Source of the DNA: Mycobacterium sp.
GTDB lineage: Bacteria; Actinomycetota; Actinomycetes; Mycobacteriales; Mycobacteriaceae
Direction: 5' to 3'
NCBI GenBank assembly: GCA_025966225.1
Contig: JAOPVI010000363.1
Span: 1-40,302 of the forward strand
DNA length: 40,302 bases
Made by a program: the position numbers and the translations under genes. The notes below the pieces were generated by a model. That model was not told the DNA's origin. It was given only the letters and a program-made list of their open reading frames with translations, and made no database searches. Shown here one piece after another: positions 1-9,298 of this stretch (its first letter is position 1; the number at the start of each line of letters is the position of its first letter).

Positions 1-603
1 CCCGTCTACCTGTCCACGAAGAACACCATCCTCAAGGGCTACGACGGGATGTTCAAGGACGAGTTCCAGCGCATCTTCGACGAGGAATACAAGGACGAAT
101 TCGACTCGAGGCGGCTGACTTATGAGCACCGGCTGATCGACGACATGGTCGCGTCCTGCCTCAAGTGGGAGGGTGGTTACGTCTGGGCCTGCAAGAACTA
201 CGACGGCGACGTCCAATCCGACACCGTCGCACAGGGTTACGGCTCGCTGGGGCTGATGACCTCGGTCCTGGTGACGCCGGACGGCGAGACGGTCGAGGCC
301 GAGGCTGCGCACGGCACGGTCACCAGGCACTACCGGCAACATCAGCAGGGGAAGCCGACGTCGACCAATCCGATCGCCTCGATCTTCGCGTGGACCCGTG
401 GGTTGGAGCACCGCGGCAAGCTCGACAACACGCCTGCGGTGGTCGAGTTCGCCGAGACGCTCGAGGAAGTCGTGATCGGCACCGTCGAGGACGGCCACAT
501 GACCAAGGACCTCGCGCTACTCATCGGGCCCGAGCAGGACTGGCAGACCAGCGAGGAGTACCTCGCCACCATCGCCGACGCCCTGAAGAAGGCGCTGAAC
601 TAG
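1..603 (+). CDS. icd: NADP-dependent isocitrate dehydrogenase, 3' part
   Basis: The reading frame is open from the first base of the window, so the start lies upstream and only the last 200 residues are present. They match the C-terminal half of the homodimeric, eukaryotic-type NADP isocitrate dehydrogenase that oxidises isocitrate to 2-oxoglutarate in the TCA cycle. Visible family features are the [11 protein letters not shown] stretch, the metal-binding segment YDGDVQSD near residues 67-74, the [10 protein letters not shown] motif near 105-114, and the [12 protein letters not shown] segment that helps bind NADP. The protein ends in a helix with ...ALKKALN. In M. tuberculosis the icd1 gene sits at the edge of the same syntenic block as trpS and dacB1, which supports the call. 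I see nothing broken in the visible part. Confidence 0.95.
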   Translation, partial: PVYLSTKNTILKGYDGMFKDEFQRIFDEEYKDEFDSRRLTYEHRLIDDMVASCLKWEGGYVWACKNYDGDVQSDTVAQGYGSLGLMTSVLVTPDGETVEAEAAHGTVTRHYRQHQQGKPTSTNPIASIFAWTRGLEHRGKLDNTPAVVEFAETLEEVVIGTVEDGHMTKDLALLIGPEQDWQTSEEYLATIADALKKALN

Positions 604-705
604 CGCCCTGAGTAGTTCGTCCTACTCTGCGTGGCCAAAGGATGGCACTCTGGTAGGGAGTCGTGCGGTACGCACAAGCAGCCTGGGTATGGGGGAATCG
701 TGGCG

Positions 706-1611
706 ATGGACCATCTCGCGAACAACAGCGCGGCGGACCAGTTCGCCCCGGAAGAAGTGGCCCTGCGGCCCCGTAACGTCCACTTCGAGTGGCACACGTC
801 CCCGCTGCACTGGATTCCCGGTGATCCGTACGCGTCGCACGCAGTGACCGCGTTGAACCTCTTCCTGCCGGTCGCAGAGCGGTGGTTCAGCAAGTTGTTG
901 ACCGACTCATTGGAGTACGTGCGCGACGAGCACCTGCGCGAGGAGATCATCGGCTTCATCGGCCAGGAGGCGGTGCACGCCAAGACCCACGATGACGTGC
1001 TGGTCGAATACCTGCTGCGGCACGGGATCGACCCCGTGCCCTTCACTCGGCAGCTCGAATGGGTGGTCGGCCAGTATGACCAGCGGATTTCGATGGCAAA
1101 CCCGCGAAACCGGCGTAGGGCACTGGCGTCGGGTACCCATGCGCTCAACGCCGCCGAGCATTTCACCGGAGTGCTCGGCGACTGGGCCCTCAACAACACG
1201 TGGGATGACATGGGGGTCGATCCGACTCTGTGCGACCTATACCGCTGGCATGGGGCAGAGGAGGTCGAGCACCGCCACGTCTCCTACGACGTCGCCAAGT
1301 ACTTCGGCATGGATCACCTGGCTCAGGCACTGGCGGGGTTGATGGTCAGCTTCGTCTTCTTCGCGATGGTGCTACGCGGCACCAAGTTCCTCGTGCTCGA
1401 GGATCCTGCGCTGCCGAAACTCGGTTACCTGCGCCTGGCGTGGAAGCTGCGCGCGTCCGGCAAGAGCGGCGCCCTGCCCGCCGCGGGTTTTGTCGTCCGC
1501 GCCGGATTGCACCTGCTGCGACGTGACTACAACCCGGCCACCGAGGGGAACACAGCGCAGGCGGTCGCTTATCTGGCGAGCTCCCCGGCGGCACGCGCCC
1601 TCCATGGGTGA
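706..1611 (+). CDS. Predicted diiron protein of the 'metal-dependent hydrolase' family
   Basis: About 301 residues. The sequence looks like the PF10118-type family usually labelled 'predicted metal-dependent hydrolase'. Read directly, it has a ferritin-like diiron spacing: E58 (VAERW), E88-x-x-H91 (QEAVH), E151 (AAEHF) and E186-x-x-H189 (EEVEH). This suggests a four-helix carboxylate diiron centre and possibly an oxygenase rather than a hydrolase; that is my inference. A hydrophobic helix lies near residues 210-230. I chose ATG 706 because GGGGGA at 691-696 sits 9 bases upstream; GTG 700 is the alternative. The stop overlaps the start of the following 2Fe-2S reductase by 8 bases, so the two are translationally coupled and may be a redox pair. 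The substrate is unknown. Confidence 0.8.
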   Translation: MDHLANNSAADQFAPEEVALRPRNVHFEWHTSPLHWIPGDPYASHAVTALNLFLPVAERWFSKLLTDSLEYVRDEHLREEIIGFIGQEAVHAKTHDDVLVEYLLRHGIDPVPFTRQLEWVVGQYDQRISMANPRNRRRALASGTHALNAAEHFTGVLGDWALNNTWDDMGVDPTLCDLYRWHGAEEVEHRHVSYDVAKYFGMDHLAQALAGLMVSFVFFAMVLRGTKFLVLEDPALPKLGYLRLAWKLRASGKSGALPAAGFVVRAGLHLLRRDYNPATEGNTAQAVAYLASSPAARALHG

Positions 1612-2776
1612 GGCGGGTAGCACTCCGGACCGGCGGCGCAGGCTGACGCGACTCGCGCAGAGCCTGTTCAAGCCGTATTCGGGCGAACCACCACCGGGGC
1701 TGTATCGGCCGGACTCCTCGGACCTGTTGATCCGCGTCGCGGGGATGGCCGTGCCGCACTTCCTGTCAGTGGTGATGCGACTCGGGGGTGATCAGGAGCC
1801 TCCTGACCTGCCGCGGGTCGTCAACCGCAGGCCCATGCTGATCACAGACCGACGGCTCATCGCGCGCGACGAGGACGTCGTCGAACTCACCCTCGCCGCT
1901 CCCGACGGGGCGAAGCTGCGAAGCTGGCATGCGGGCGCGCACATCGACCTACACCTCCCGTCGGGACGCACGCGGCAGTACTCGTTGTGCGGAGCTCCGA
2001 ACCGGGACCGCGAATACCGAATCGCGGTGCGGCGCATACCCAATGGAGGCGGCGGCTCCGTCGAGGTGCATGGTTTGAGCCCGGGTCGGCGGGTCGAGAT
2101 CAGCGATCCGCGCAATGCCTTCATGATGCCGTTGCCCGGTTCCGGGTCGCGAACGGAGAAGATCCGTTTCATCGCCGGCGGTATTGGTATCGCCCCGATC
2201 CTGCCGATGGTCCGCCTCGCCGCACGGCTCTGCGTGCCCTGGTCGCTGTGCTACACCGGCCGTCATCGGGAAAGCCTGCCGTTCGTGGAGGAGCTGCGTG
2301 CGCTCGGTGACCAGGTGCAGGTCCGTACCGACGATGTGCACGGACTGCCGTCCTCGAATGACCTCCTGGCCGGGGTCGACGGAAGGACCGCGGTATACGC
2401 GTGCGGCCCGCCGCCGCTGCTCGAGGTCGTCCGTCGGGGAATCCTGCTCGACTCGGGCACGGAACTGCATGTCGAGCGGTTCGCCCCGCTGCCGGTCATC
2501 GACGGATCGCCGTTCGATTTGGAGCTGGCGCGCAGCGCCGAGGTCGTGCGGGTCGCCGCGGACCAGAGTGCCTTGGCGGCGCTGCGGGTGGCGCGTCCCA
2601 GTGTCGGGTACTCCTGCCAGCAAGGTTTCTGCGGCACCTGTGTGCAGCGGGTGATCGACGGCGACGTGGAGCATCGCGACCACACCCTCACCGAACCGCA
2701 ACGGGAGTTCGGTCAGATGCTGGTCTGCGTCTCCCGCGCCAAGTCCGAAGGCGGACGGCTGGTGCTGGACCTCTAA
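1604..2776 (+). CDS. FAD/NAD-binding reductase with C-terminal 2Fe-2S ferredoxin domain
   Basis: 390 residues from ATG 1604, which overlaps the end of the preceding diiron-type gene by 8 bases. Domain order is an N-terminal extension of about 70 residues, an FAD-binding barrel (RQYS at 124-127), an NAD(P)-binding domain (AGGIGIAPIL at 191-200, YACGPP at 265-270), and a plant-type 2Fe-2S domain with C338, C343, C346 and C375. This is the layout of phthalate dioxygenase reductase/VanB and KshB/PaaE-like oxygenase reductases. It should pass electrons from NAD(P)H through FAD and the iron-sulfur cluster to an oxygenase. The coupled upstream diiron protein is the most likely partner; the Rieske oxygenase about 0.9 kb downstream is the other candidate. 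The stop codon overlaps that of the opposing hydrolase gene. Confidence 0.88.
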   Translation: MGEAGSTPDRRRRLTRLAQSLFKPYSGEPPPGLYRPDSSDLLIRVAGMAVPHFLSVVMRLGGDQEPPDLPRVVNRRPMLITDRRLIARDEDVVELTLAAPDGAKLRSWHAGAHIDLHLPSGRTRQYSLCGAPNRDREYRIAVRRIPNGGGGSVEVHGLSPGRRVEISDPRNAFMMPLPGSGSRTEKIRFIAGGIGIAPILPMVRLAARLCVPWSLCYTGRHRESLPFVEELRALGDQVQVRTDDVHGLPSSNDLLAGVDGRTAVYACGPPPLLEVVRRGILLDSGTELHVERFAPLPVIDGSPFDLELARSAEVVRVAADQSALAALRVARPSVGYSCQQGFCGTCVQRVIDGDVEHRDHTLTEPQREFGQMLVCVSRAKSEGGRLVLDL

Positions 2777-3615
2777 CCGGTCGGCGGTACCTCGGCACGG
2801 GTGGGCTCGGTGTGCGCGTCGACGAAGTCGGCGATGACTTCGGTGACGATGCCCGGCGCCTCCAGCATGGGGATGTGGCCGAGGCCGCTGAGTCGGAGCA
2901 CCTGCGTGTTGGTGGGCAGATGGTCGACGAAGTACTGCGTGCCCCGCGGGCTGGGGAAGACGCGGTCCTTCCCGCACAGCACCAGCTGGGTGGGTGCGGC
3001 GACGTTGGCGAGTTCCAGTAGACCGGGCAGCCGCAGCGTCTTGAACAGTAGCTGAACGTAGGCCGTGCAGTGCGTCGCATCGTCGACGAGGGCAACGAGG
3101 TCGGGGTGGCTCGGCCCATCGGCAGGCCCACTGACCGGCAACGTCGCGATTCGGCGTGCGAAGGGCAGCTCAAGGATCCGCGGGCCAAGCAGCCGTGCTG
3201 CGATGAGCGCCGGACCGCCGAGCAGGAACTTCAGCACCGTCTCGTACTTCGTTGCCGAGTGCTGTCCCCAGCCGCCTGCCGGGGCGATCGCGGTGAGGCT
3301 GCGGGCCCGTCCGCGGCGTTCCAACTCGAAGGCCACCCAGCCGCCTAGCGAATTGCCGACGACATGCGCCGTTTGCCAGCCCAACTGGTCCATCCGCCGC
3401 TCGACGTCGTCGACCAGTACCGCCGTGTCCAGGAACCACGACCCAGCCCTGGCTCCACCGTGGTGGCCGACCATCGTGGGCGCGAGTACCTCGAAGCGAC
3501 CGGTCTCGGCCAACTGATCCGCGACCGTGCGCCACACGTTCTGCGAGCAGAGGAAGGGGTGCAGCATCACGATCGGCTCGCCGGAGCCGACGTGGATGGG
3601 ATCACGCGTCGTCAT
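2773..3615 (-). CDS. Alpha/beta hydrolase fold protein
   Basis: 280 residues. The fold is shown by the oxyanion segment MLHPF near residue 17, the nucleophile elbow GNSLGG with S89, an acid residue in LCGKDRVF, and the catalytic histidine in GLGHIPMLEAP near the C-terminus. Members include esterases, haloalkane or epoxide hydrolases and C-C bond hydrolases. No feature fixes the substrate; the D of a dehalogenase elbow is absent because the nucleophile is Ser. It is convergent with the 2Fe-2S reductase, with overlapping stop codons. Its start lies about 90 bases from the divergent KshA-like gene at 3709, so the two could share a regulatory region. A role in degrading a steroid- or terpenoid-like compound is only a guess from context. 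Confidence 0.85.
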   Translation of the reverse strand: MTTRDPIHVGSGEPIVMLHPFLCSQNVWRTVADQLAETGRFEVLAPTMVGHHGGARAGSWFLDTAVLVDDVERRMDQLGWQTAHVVGNSLGGWVAFELERRGRARSLTAIAPAGGWGQHSATKYETVLKFLLGGPALIAARLLGPRILELPFARRIATLPVSGPADGPSHPDLVALVDDATHCTAYVQLLFKTLRLPGLLELANVAAPTQLVLCGKDRVFPSPRGTQYFVDHLPTNTQVLRLSGLGHIPMLEAPGIVTEVIADFVDAHTEPTRAEVPPTG

Positions 3616-3708
3616 GTCGCGACACTAAAGTGATACCGGCGGTACTGCAAACTGCCTCGGTAGCGCTACTGCTATGTCCGGAGCGTGCGGCGGCGATACC
3701 GTGAGCGG

Positions 3709-4848
3709 GTGACTGCTGCTGAAGACATCAGGGAGATCGACGCCGGAACTCCGATGAACCGGTTCGCCCGGGGCTGGCACTGCCTCGGACTGGCGGAATC
3801 GTTTCGCGACCGAACGCCGCACAGCATCGACGCCTTCGGTACGCGGTTGGTGGTGTTCGCCGATTCGGACGGTCGACTCCACGTCCTCGACGGCTACTGC
3901 AGGCACATGGGCGGCGACCTGTCCAGGGGCACAGTCAAGGGCGACACCATCGCGTGCCCGTTCCACGACTGGCGCTGGCAGGGCTCGACGGGACGCTGCG
4001 TCGAGGTGCCCTATGCCCGTCGTGCCCCGCGGCTCGCGCGTACCCGGCGCTGGGAATGTCAGGAGGTCAACGGCCAGCTGCTGGTGTGGCACGATCCCGA
4101 GGGTTCCACGCCCCCAGCCGATTTGACACCACCGACCATCGAGGGCATGGGTGACGGCCAATGGTCGCCGTGGGCATGGAGTTCGGAGTTGATCGAAGGA
4201 TCACACTGCCGGGAGATCGTCGACAACAACGTCGACATGGCCCACTTCTTTTACATCCACAAGGCGTACCCGACGTTCTTCAAGAACGTCATCGAAGGGC
4301 ACACCGCCACCCAGTTCATGGAGTCGAAGGCGCGGCCCGATACGACGGCCAACTACGAGAAACTCTGGGAAGGCACCAATCTGCGTTCGGAGGCAACGTA
4401 TTTCGGGCCGGCCTACATGATCAACTGGTTGCACAACGACGTCGCACCGGACTTCACGCTCGAAGTCGCGTTGATCAACTGTCACTACCCGGTCAGTCAC
4501 AACTCATTCGTGCTCCAGTGGGGCGTCGCTGTGCAGAAGATCCCTGGCCTGCCCGAAGACAAGGCGGCCAAGTTGGCGGCCACGTTGAGTCGAAACTTCG
4601 GCGAGGGGTTCCTTGACGACGTCGAGGTCTGGCGGCACAAGACGCGGATCGACAACCCGTTGCTGACCGAAGAGGACGGCGCCGTCTACCAGCACCGGCG
4701 GTGGTACGAACAGTTCTACGTCGACGTCGCGGACGTGACGCCCGACATGACGGATCGCTTCGAGCTCGAGGTGGACACCACCCATGCCTACGGTCTGTGG
4801 CAGCAGGAAGTCGACGAGAACTTGAGGCGCCGCACCGTCACTACGTAG
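3709..4848 (+). CDS. Rieske oxygenase, KshA-like (3-ketosteroid 9alpha-hydroxylase oxygenase subunit paralogue)
   Basis: 379 residues from GTG 3709; an in-frame GTG at 3685 would add 8 residues. The N-terminal Rieske domain has C64-x-H66 and C83-x2-H86 (GYCRHMGGD, ACPFHDW). The catalytic domain has H179 and H184 in DMAHFFYIH, and the likely third mononuclear-iron ligand in GFLDDVEVW. From memory it runs nearly colinear with M. tuberculosis KshA (Rv3526), sharing segments such as DGYCRHMGGDLS, SYFGP/TYFGP and RRWYEQFYVDVAD. KshA inserts oxygen at steroid C9 together with the reductase KshB. The cholesterol cluster is not in this window, so this is a paralogue whose substrate may differ. Nearby reductase and hydrolase genes suggest a small oxidative catabolic locus. 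Confidence 0.88.
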   Translation: MTAAEDIREIDAGTPMNRFARGWHCLGLAESFRDRTPHSIDAFGTRLVVFADSDGRLHVLDGYCRHMGGDLSRGTVKGDTIACPFHDWRWQGSTGRCVEVPYARRAPRLARTRRWECQEVNGQLLVWHDPEGSTPPADLTPPTIEGMGDGQWSPWAWSSELIEGSHCREIVDNNVDMAHFFYIHKAYPTFFKNVIEGHTATQFMESKARPDTTANYEKLWEGTNLRSEATYFGPAYMINWLHNDVAPDFTLEVALINCHYPVSHNSFVLQWGVAVQKIPGLPEDKAAKLAATLSRNFGEGFLDDVEVWRHKTRIDNPLLTEEDGAVYQHRRWYEQFYVDVADVTPDMTDRFELEVDTTHAYGLWQQEVDENLRRRTVTT

Positions 4849-4850
4849 GG

Positions 4851-5693
4851 GTGACCGCTACTGTCTCGAGCGTGATCGTCAGCACCATCAACGTCAACGG
4901 GATCCGCGCCGCGGTGAAGCAGCGCTCAACGGACAACCTCGGACTGCTGGTCTGGCTGAAGGAGACGACCGCCGACGTCGTGTGCCTTCAGGAGACGCGG
5001 GCCGACGACGAGCAACTCGCCGAGGCCCTCGCCCCCGCGCTGGCCGACGGCTGGCAGCTCGCGTCCGCCGATCCACACGTGAAGGGTCGCAACGGCGTTG
5101 CGGTGTTGAGTAGGCACCCGATCATGCGGGTGCAGCTCGGGCCCGGCTCACCCACCTCGGGCGGCCCCGGTGACGAGTTCGCCGCCCACGGCCGCTATCT
5201 GGAGGTCGACACCGCGGGTATGACGGTCGCGAGTGTGTACTTCCCGACCGGCGAGGCCGAGACCGACCGGCAGTTGGAGAAGGAGCGGTTCATGGCCGCC
5301 GTCGCGGCGCGCATGGAAGCGTTGCGCCGCAAGGGCCGCGACGCCATCGTGTGCGGCGACTGGAACATTGGGCATACCGAGCACGACATCAAGGCGTGGA
5401 AGGCCAACCAGAAGAAGGCGGGCTTTCTGCCGGCCGAACGGCAGTGGCTCACCGACCTGTTGGCCACCGGCTGGGTGGACGTGGTCCGCGTGCTGCACCC
5501 CGACGTGCCGGGGCCGTACAGCTGGTGGTCATGGCGGGGCAAGGCGTTCGACAACGACGCGGGCTGGCGCATCGACTACCAGTTGGCCACGGCGAAGCTC
5601 GCGGCGCGCGTCGTCGGGGCCAGGGTGGAGCGCGCCGAGGCATACGCCCTGCGTTGGTCCGATCACGCGCCCGTCACCGTCGAGTACGGCTGA
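4851..5693 (+). CDS. Exonuclease III / AP endonuclease family protein
   Basis: 280 residues from GTG 4851; GTG 4872, giving the N-terminus VIVSTINVNGIRAA, is equally plausible and closer to the family's usual start. The endonuclease/exonuclease/phosphatase fold is clear: NVNGIR near the start, metal-binding glutamate in VCLQETR, VYFPTGE, the GDWNIGH motif, and a final WSDHAPVTVEY carrying the catalytic Asp-His pair. Such enzymes cleave abasic sites and degrade duplex DNA 3' to 5' in base excision repair. Mycobacteria typically carry a separate xthA, so this may be a second family member. The start is only 2 bases after the Rieske oxygenase stop, so they may be cotranscribed. Its last 165 bases overlap the opposing FAD oxidoreductase gene. 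Confidence 0.88.
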   Translation: MTATVSSVIVSTINVNGIRAAVKQRSTDNLGLLVWLKETTADVVCLQETRADDEQLAEALAPALADGWQLASADPHVKGRNGVAVLSRHPIMRVQLGPGSPTSGGPGDEFAAHGRYLEVDTAGMTVASVYFPTGEAETDRQLEKERFMAAVAARMEALRRKGRDAIVCGDWNIGHTEHDIKAWKANQKKAGFLPAERQWLTDLLATGWVDVVRVLHPDVPGPYSWWSWRGKAFDNDAGWRIDYQLATAKLAARVVGARVERAEAYALRWSDHAPVTVEYG

Positions 5694-7049
5694 GTTTCGG
5701 CCCGCCACCAGCGCCGGCCTCCGGCGCTCGGCAGTCATGGCCCGCGTGATCGTGGCGGGACGCAACAGCCGAGTCGGCGGGTCCACCAGCCAGGCGACCC
5801 GCATGAAGGCTTCCATCGCGGCCGGGTCGTACTCGGCGGCGGTCAACACGCGCTCGACGTACGGGTTGACGAGTTTGGTCGACAGTGGTGGTGAGCCCTC
5901 GATCTCCGGCAGTGACAGGTCGTTCCCGATCACCTGCTGCCAGGCTTGCCGAATCGGCTTCGCGCCAGCTCGGTAAAAGCGCCGCGGCAGGTTGCCAGTT
6001 CCACGCGAAAGGCAATCACGCAGGGCGAGCACCTGCAACGCCGCGACCGTCATGCCTTGTGCGTAAACCGGATTGAAGCTGCACACCGCGTCCCCGATGG
6101 AGATCAGGCCCTCGGGCAGCCTGCGCAAGCGGTCGTAGCGGTACCACCGGCTCGACGGGTACCGATGCTGGGCCGTCGGCCCGAGCGGAGTCGCCATGCG
6201 AAGCGCCGCGAGTGCGTAGTCGGGCAGCATGCCCGTGGCGAAGTCGCAGATCCCCTCGAAGTCGTCGGGCGGGTCGTTGCCCACCATGCCCGCGACGGTG
6301 AGCATCCATTTGTCGTGCTCGCACCGGGCCATGGCGAGGCCCGACGGTCTGCCCGCGACCGCGGTGACGAGGAAGACTACCTCGTTCAACGCATCCGGCG
6401 GCAACGCAAACAGTTGGCTCGAGTACTTCAGATGTACGGTCACCGAGTCCTCTTGCGGGCGTGGGTAGCCCAGTCGTTCCAGGATTGCCGGAGTGCGGGC
6501 GCCACGTCCGGACGCGTCGACGATGAGATCGGCCTGCAGCTCAATTGCGTCGCCGCCTGCATGTGGGACGACACGTACTCCCGTGACGCGGTCGTGTGAC
6601 GGCGTCGACGTCACGTCTGCGACGTCGTGCGCGTCGAGCAGCGTGACGCCGCTTAGGGCACGAACGCGACGCCGGATGTGGCTTTCGAGGAACGGTCGGC
6701 TGGGCCCGTAGACCGCGAGCTTCTCGGCATCACCCGTCCGAACGAGCACGTGGCCGTTCATGCACATGTACATCCGCGACAGATCGGTGCCGTCGAAATG
6801 CGGCGCGCCCGCGGTGACGAGCTCGTCGAGGATGCCAGGAAACAGGTCGTCCAGAACCTGGGAGCCCCGCATCAGCAGCCCGTGCAGATGACGTCCCTGC
6901 GGCACTCCGCGTCTGTTGTCCGGGGAGTCGCTCAACTCGTCGCGTTCCACGACGGTCACCGACTCGTAGTGGTCGGCGAGCACGCTCGCCGCCAGCAGTC
7001 CGGTGATACTCGCACCCAGGACCACCGCGTGCTTGCCCAATGTCGCCAT
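5529..7049 (-). CDS. FAD-dependent oxidoreductase / monooxygenase
   Basis: 506 residues. The Rossmann dinucleotide motif VVLGASITGLLAA is at residues 9-21 and an acidic strand end (VVERDEL) follows. DASGRGART and GDAVCSFNPVYAQGMT (the flavin-binding GD motif) mark a p-hydroxybenzoate-hydroxylase-like or geranylgeranyl-reductase-like flavoprotein. A close paralogue lies at the right end of the window (39070 onward). That paralogue ends about 41 residues after the shared VDPP segment, whereas this protein continues for about 80. Most of the extra tail is encoded opposite the last 165 bases of the exonuclease gene, so it may not be functional protein sequence or may reflect loss of an earlier stop. 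The substrate is unknown. The upstream spacer of about 60 bases separates it from the same-strand isomerase-like gene. Confidence 0.85.
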   Translation of the reverse strand: MATLGKHAVVLGASITGLLAASVLADHYESVTVVERDELSDSPDNRRGVPQGRHLHGLLMRGSQVLDDLFPGILDELVTAGAPHFDGTDLSRMYMCMNGHVLVRTGDAEKLAVYGPSRPFLESHIRRRVRALSGVTLLDAHDVADVTSTPSHDRVTGVRVVPHAGGDAIELQADLIVDASGRGARTPAILERLGYPRPQEDSVTVHLKYSSQLFALPPDALNEVVFLVTAVAGRPSGLAMARCEHDKWMLTVAGMVGNDPPDDFEGICDFATGMLPDYALAALRMATPLGPTAQHRYPSSRWYRYDRLRRLPEGLISIGDAVCSFNPVYAQGMTVAALQVLALRDCLSRGTGNLPRRFYRAGAKPIRQAWQQVIGNDLSLPEIEGSPPLSTKLVNPYVERVLTAAEYDPAAMEAFMRVAWLVDPPTRLLRPATITRAMTAERRRPALVAGRNSAVLDGDGRVIGPTQGVCLGALHPGPDDARRELRRGQLVVDAPARVVVERLAPP

Positions 7050-7112
7050 GTGATTCCCCTCCGTATCCGTTCGATACTGAGGGCCGTACGACGAGCGGCA
7101 TAGAGTAGCTGA

Positions 7113-7748
7113 CTACGCGATCTTGGCGTTCTCGCCGGCAACCCAGTCCGGTCGGCGGCCGAGGTGGCGCAGGATGCGCTCGAAGTCATCCGTGCCCGCT
7201 GCCTCGACAGCCGGGCCGAACGGCGCGCCGTCGATCACCCGGTAGTCGCCATCGGGCACGAACATCGCCAGTGGCAGTGCGGCCGCGACCACGTCGTCGG
7301 GCAGTGCGTACGGTGCACCGAGTGTGGCGGCGACGTCCCAGCCGTGCACGACGTAGTCGATGAAGTGGAAGTCCATCGCGACGGCACCTGGGAACGTCGC
7401 GCCTGGCCCGAAGTCCGGGAGGGCGAACGTCGCCTCGGACGTGCCGTCGGCCGCAAACGCCTCGAGTACGTCGCGCGCGGCGGCGGCGTAGGTGCCTGCG
7501 GGGTCGGCGGTGATGGAGCCCAGCACGGACTCCGGTCGCCAGATGTCTTCGTCGGCCCCGAAACCCCTTGCAGCTGATGCGAATCCGCGGTGCTGGGCGG
7601 TCATGTGCGCCAGTAGGTCGACGAGTGTCCAGCCCTCGCATGGCGTGGGCCGGTTGAGATCTTTGAGGCGAACGGAATCGACGACGTCGATCGTCTCGAG
7701 TACGGCGATGCGGTGGAAGGGGCGGAAGTCATCGGCATTAGTAGGCAT
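7113..7748 (-). CDS. DinB/mycothiol-dependent maleylpyruvate isomerase-like protein (TIGR03086-type)
   Basis: 211 residues from ATG 7748 (MPTNADDF); ATG 7754 is two codons upstream. The N-terminal helical domain has the family's signature segment PTPCEGWTLVDLLAHMTAQHRGF, and a second metal-site region DFHFIDYVVHGWDVA follows. Families of this type use a divalent metal held by histidines on a four-helix bundle, and many act with mycothiol, the actinobacterial thiol. I cannot name the substrate. ATG 7748 is favoured because TATCGT ends 6 bases upstream on this strand, giving a leaderless mRNA starting at the ATG. It is divergent from a MarR regulator only about 50 bases away, which is likely to control it. 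Confidence 0.82.
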   Translation of the reverse strand: MPTNADDFRPFHRIAVLETIDVVDSVRLKDLNRPTPCEGWTLVDLLAHMTAQHRGFASAARGFGADEDIWRPESVLGSITADPAGTYAAAARDVLEAFAADGTSEATFALPDFGPGATFPGAVAMDFHFIDYVVHGWDVAATLGAPYALPDDVVAAALPLAMFVPDGDYRVIDGAPFGPAVEAAGTDDFERILRHLGRRPDWVAGENAKIA

Positions 7749-7754
7749 GAACAT

Positions 7755-7793
7755 ACGATAAGCGTCAGCACACGATAGTGCAACGCCTATCAT
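7755..7793. promoter_or_regulatory. Mirror-symmetric divergent promoter and candidate MarR operator
   Basis: The arms GATAAGCGT (7757-7765) and ACGCCTATC (7783-7791) form an inverted repeat with 8 of 9 matches. Inside lies GCAC (7768-7771) / GTGC (7778-7781). Read outward, each arm is ACGCYTATCRT. Its TATCRT hexamer is a good -10 box placed 6 bases before ATG 7748 on the minus strand and before GTG 7800 on the plus strand. A regulator bound to the dyad would cover both promoters. Operator function is inferred. Confidence 0.55.
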
Positions 7794-7799
7794 GGCGCG

Positions 7800-9282
<1,483 letters not shown>

Positions 9283-9298
9283 CCAACGGGAGGCCGGC

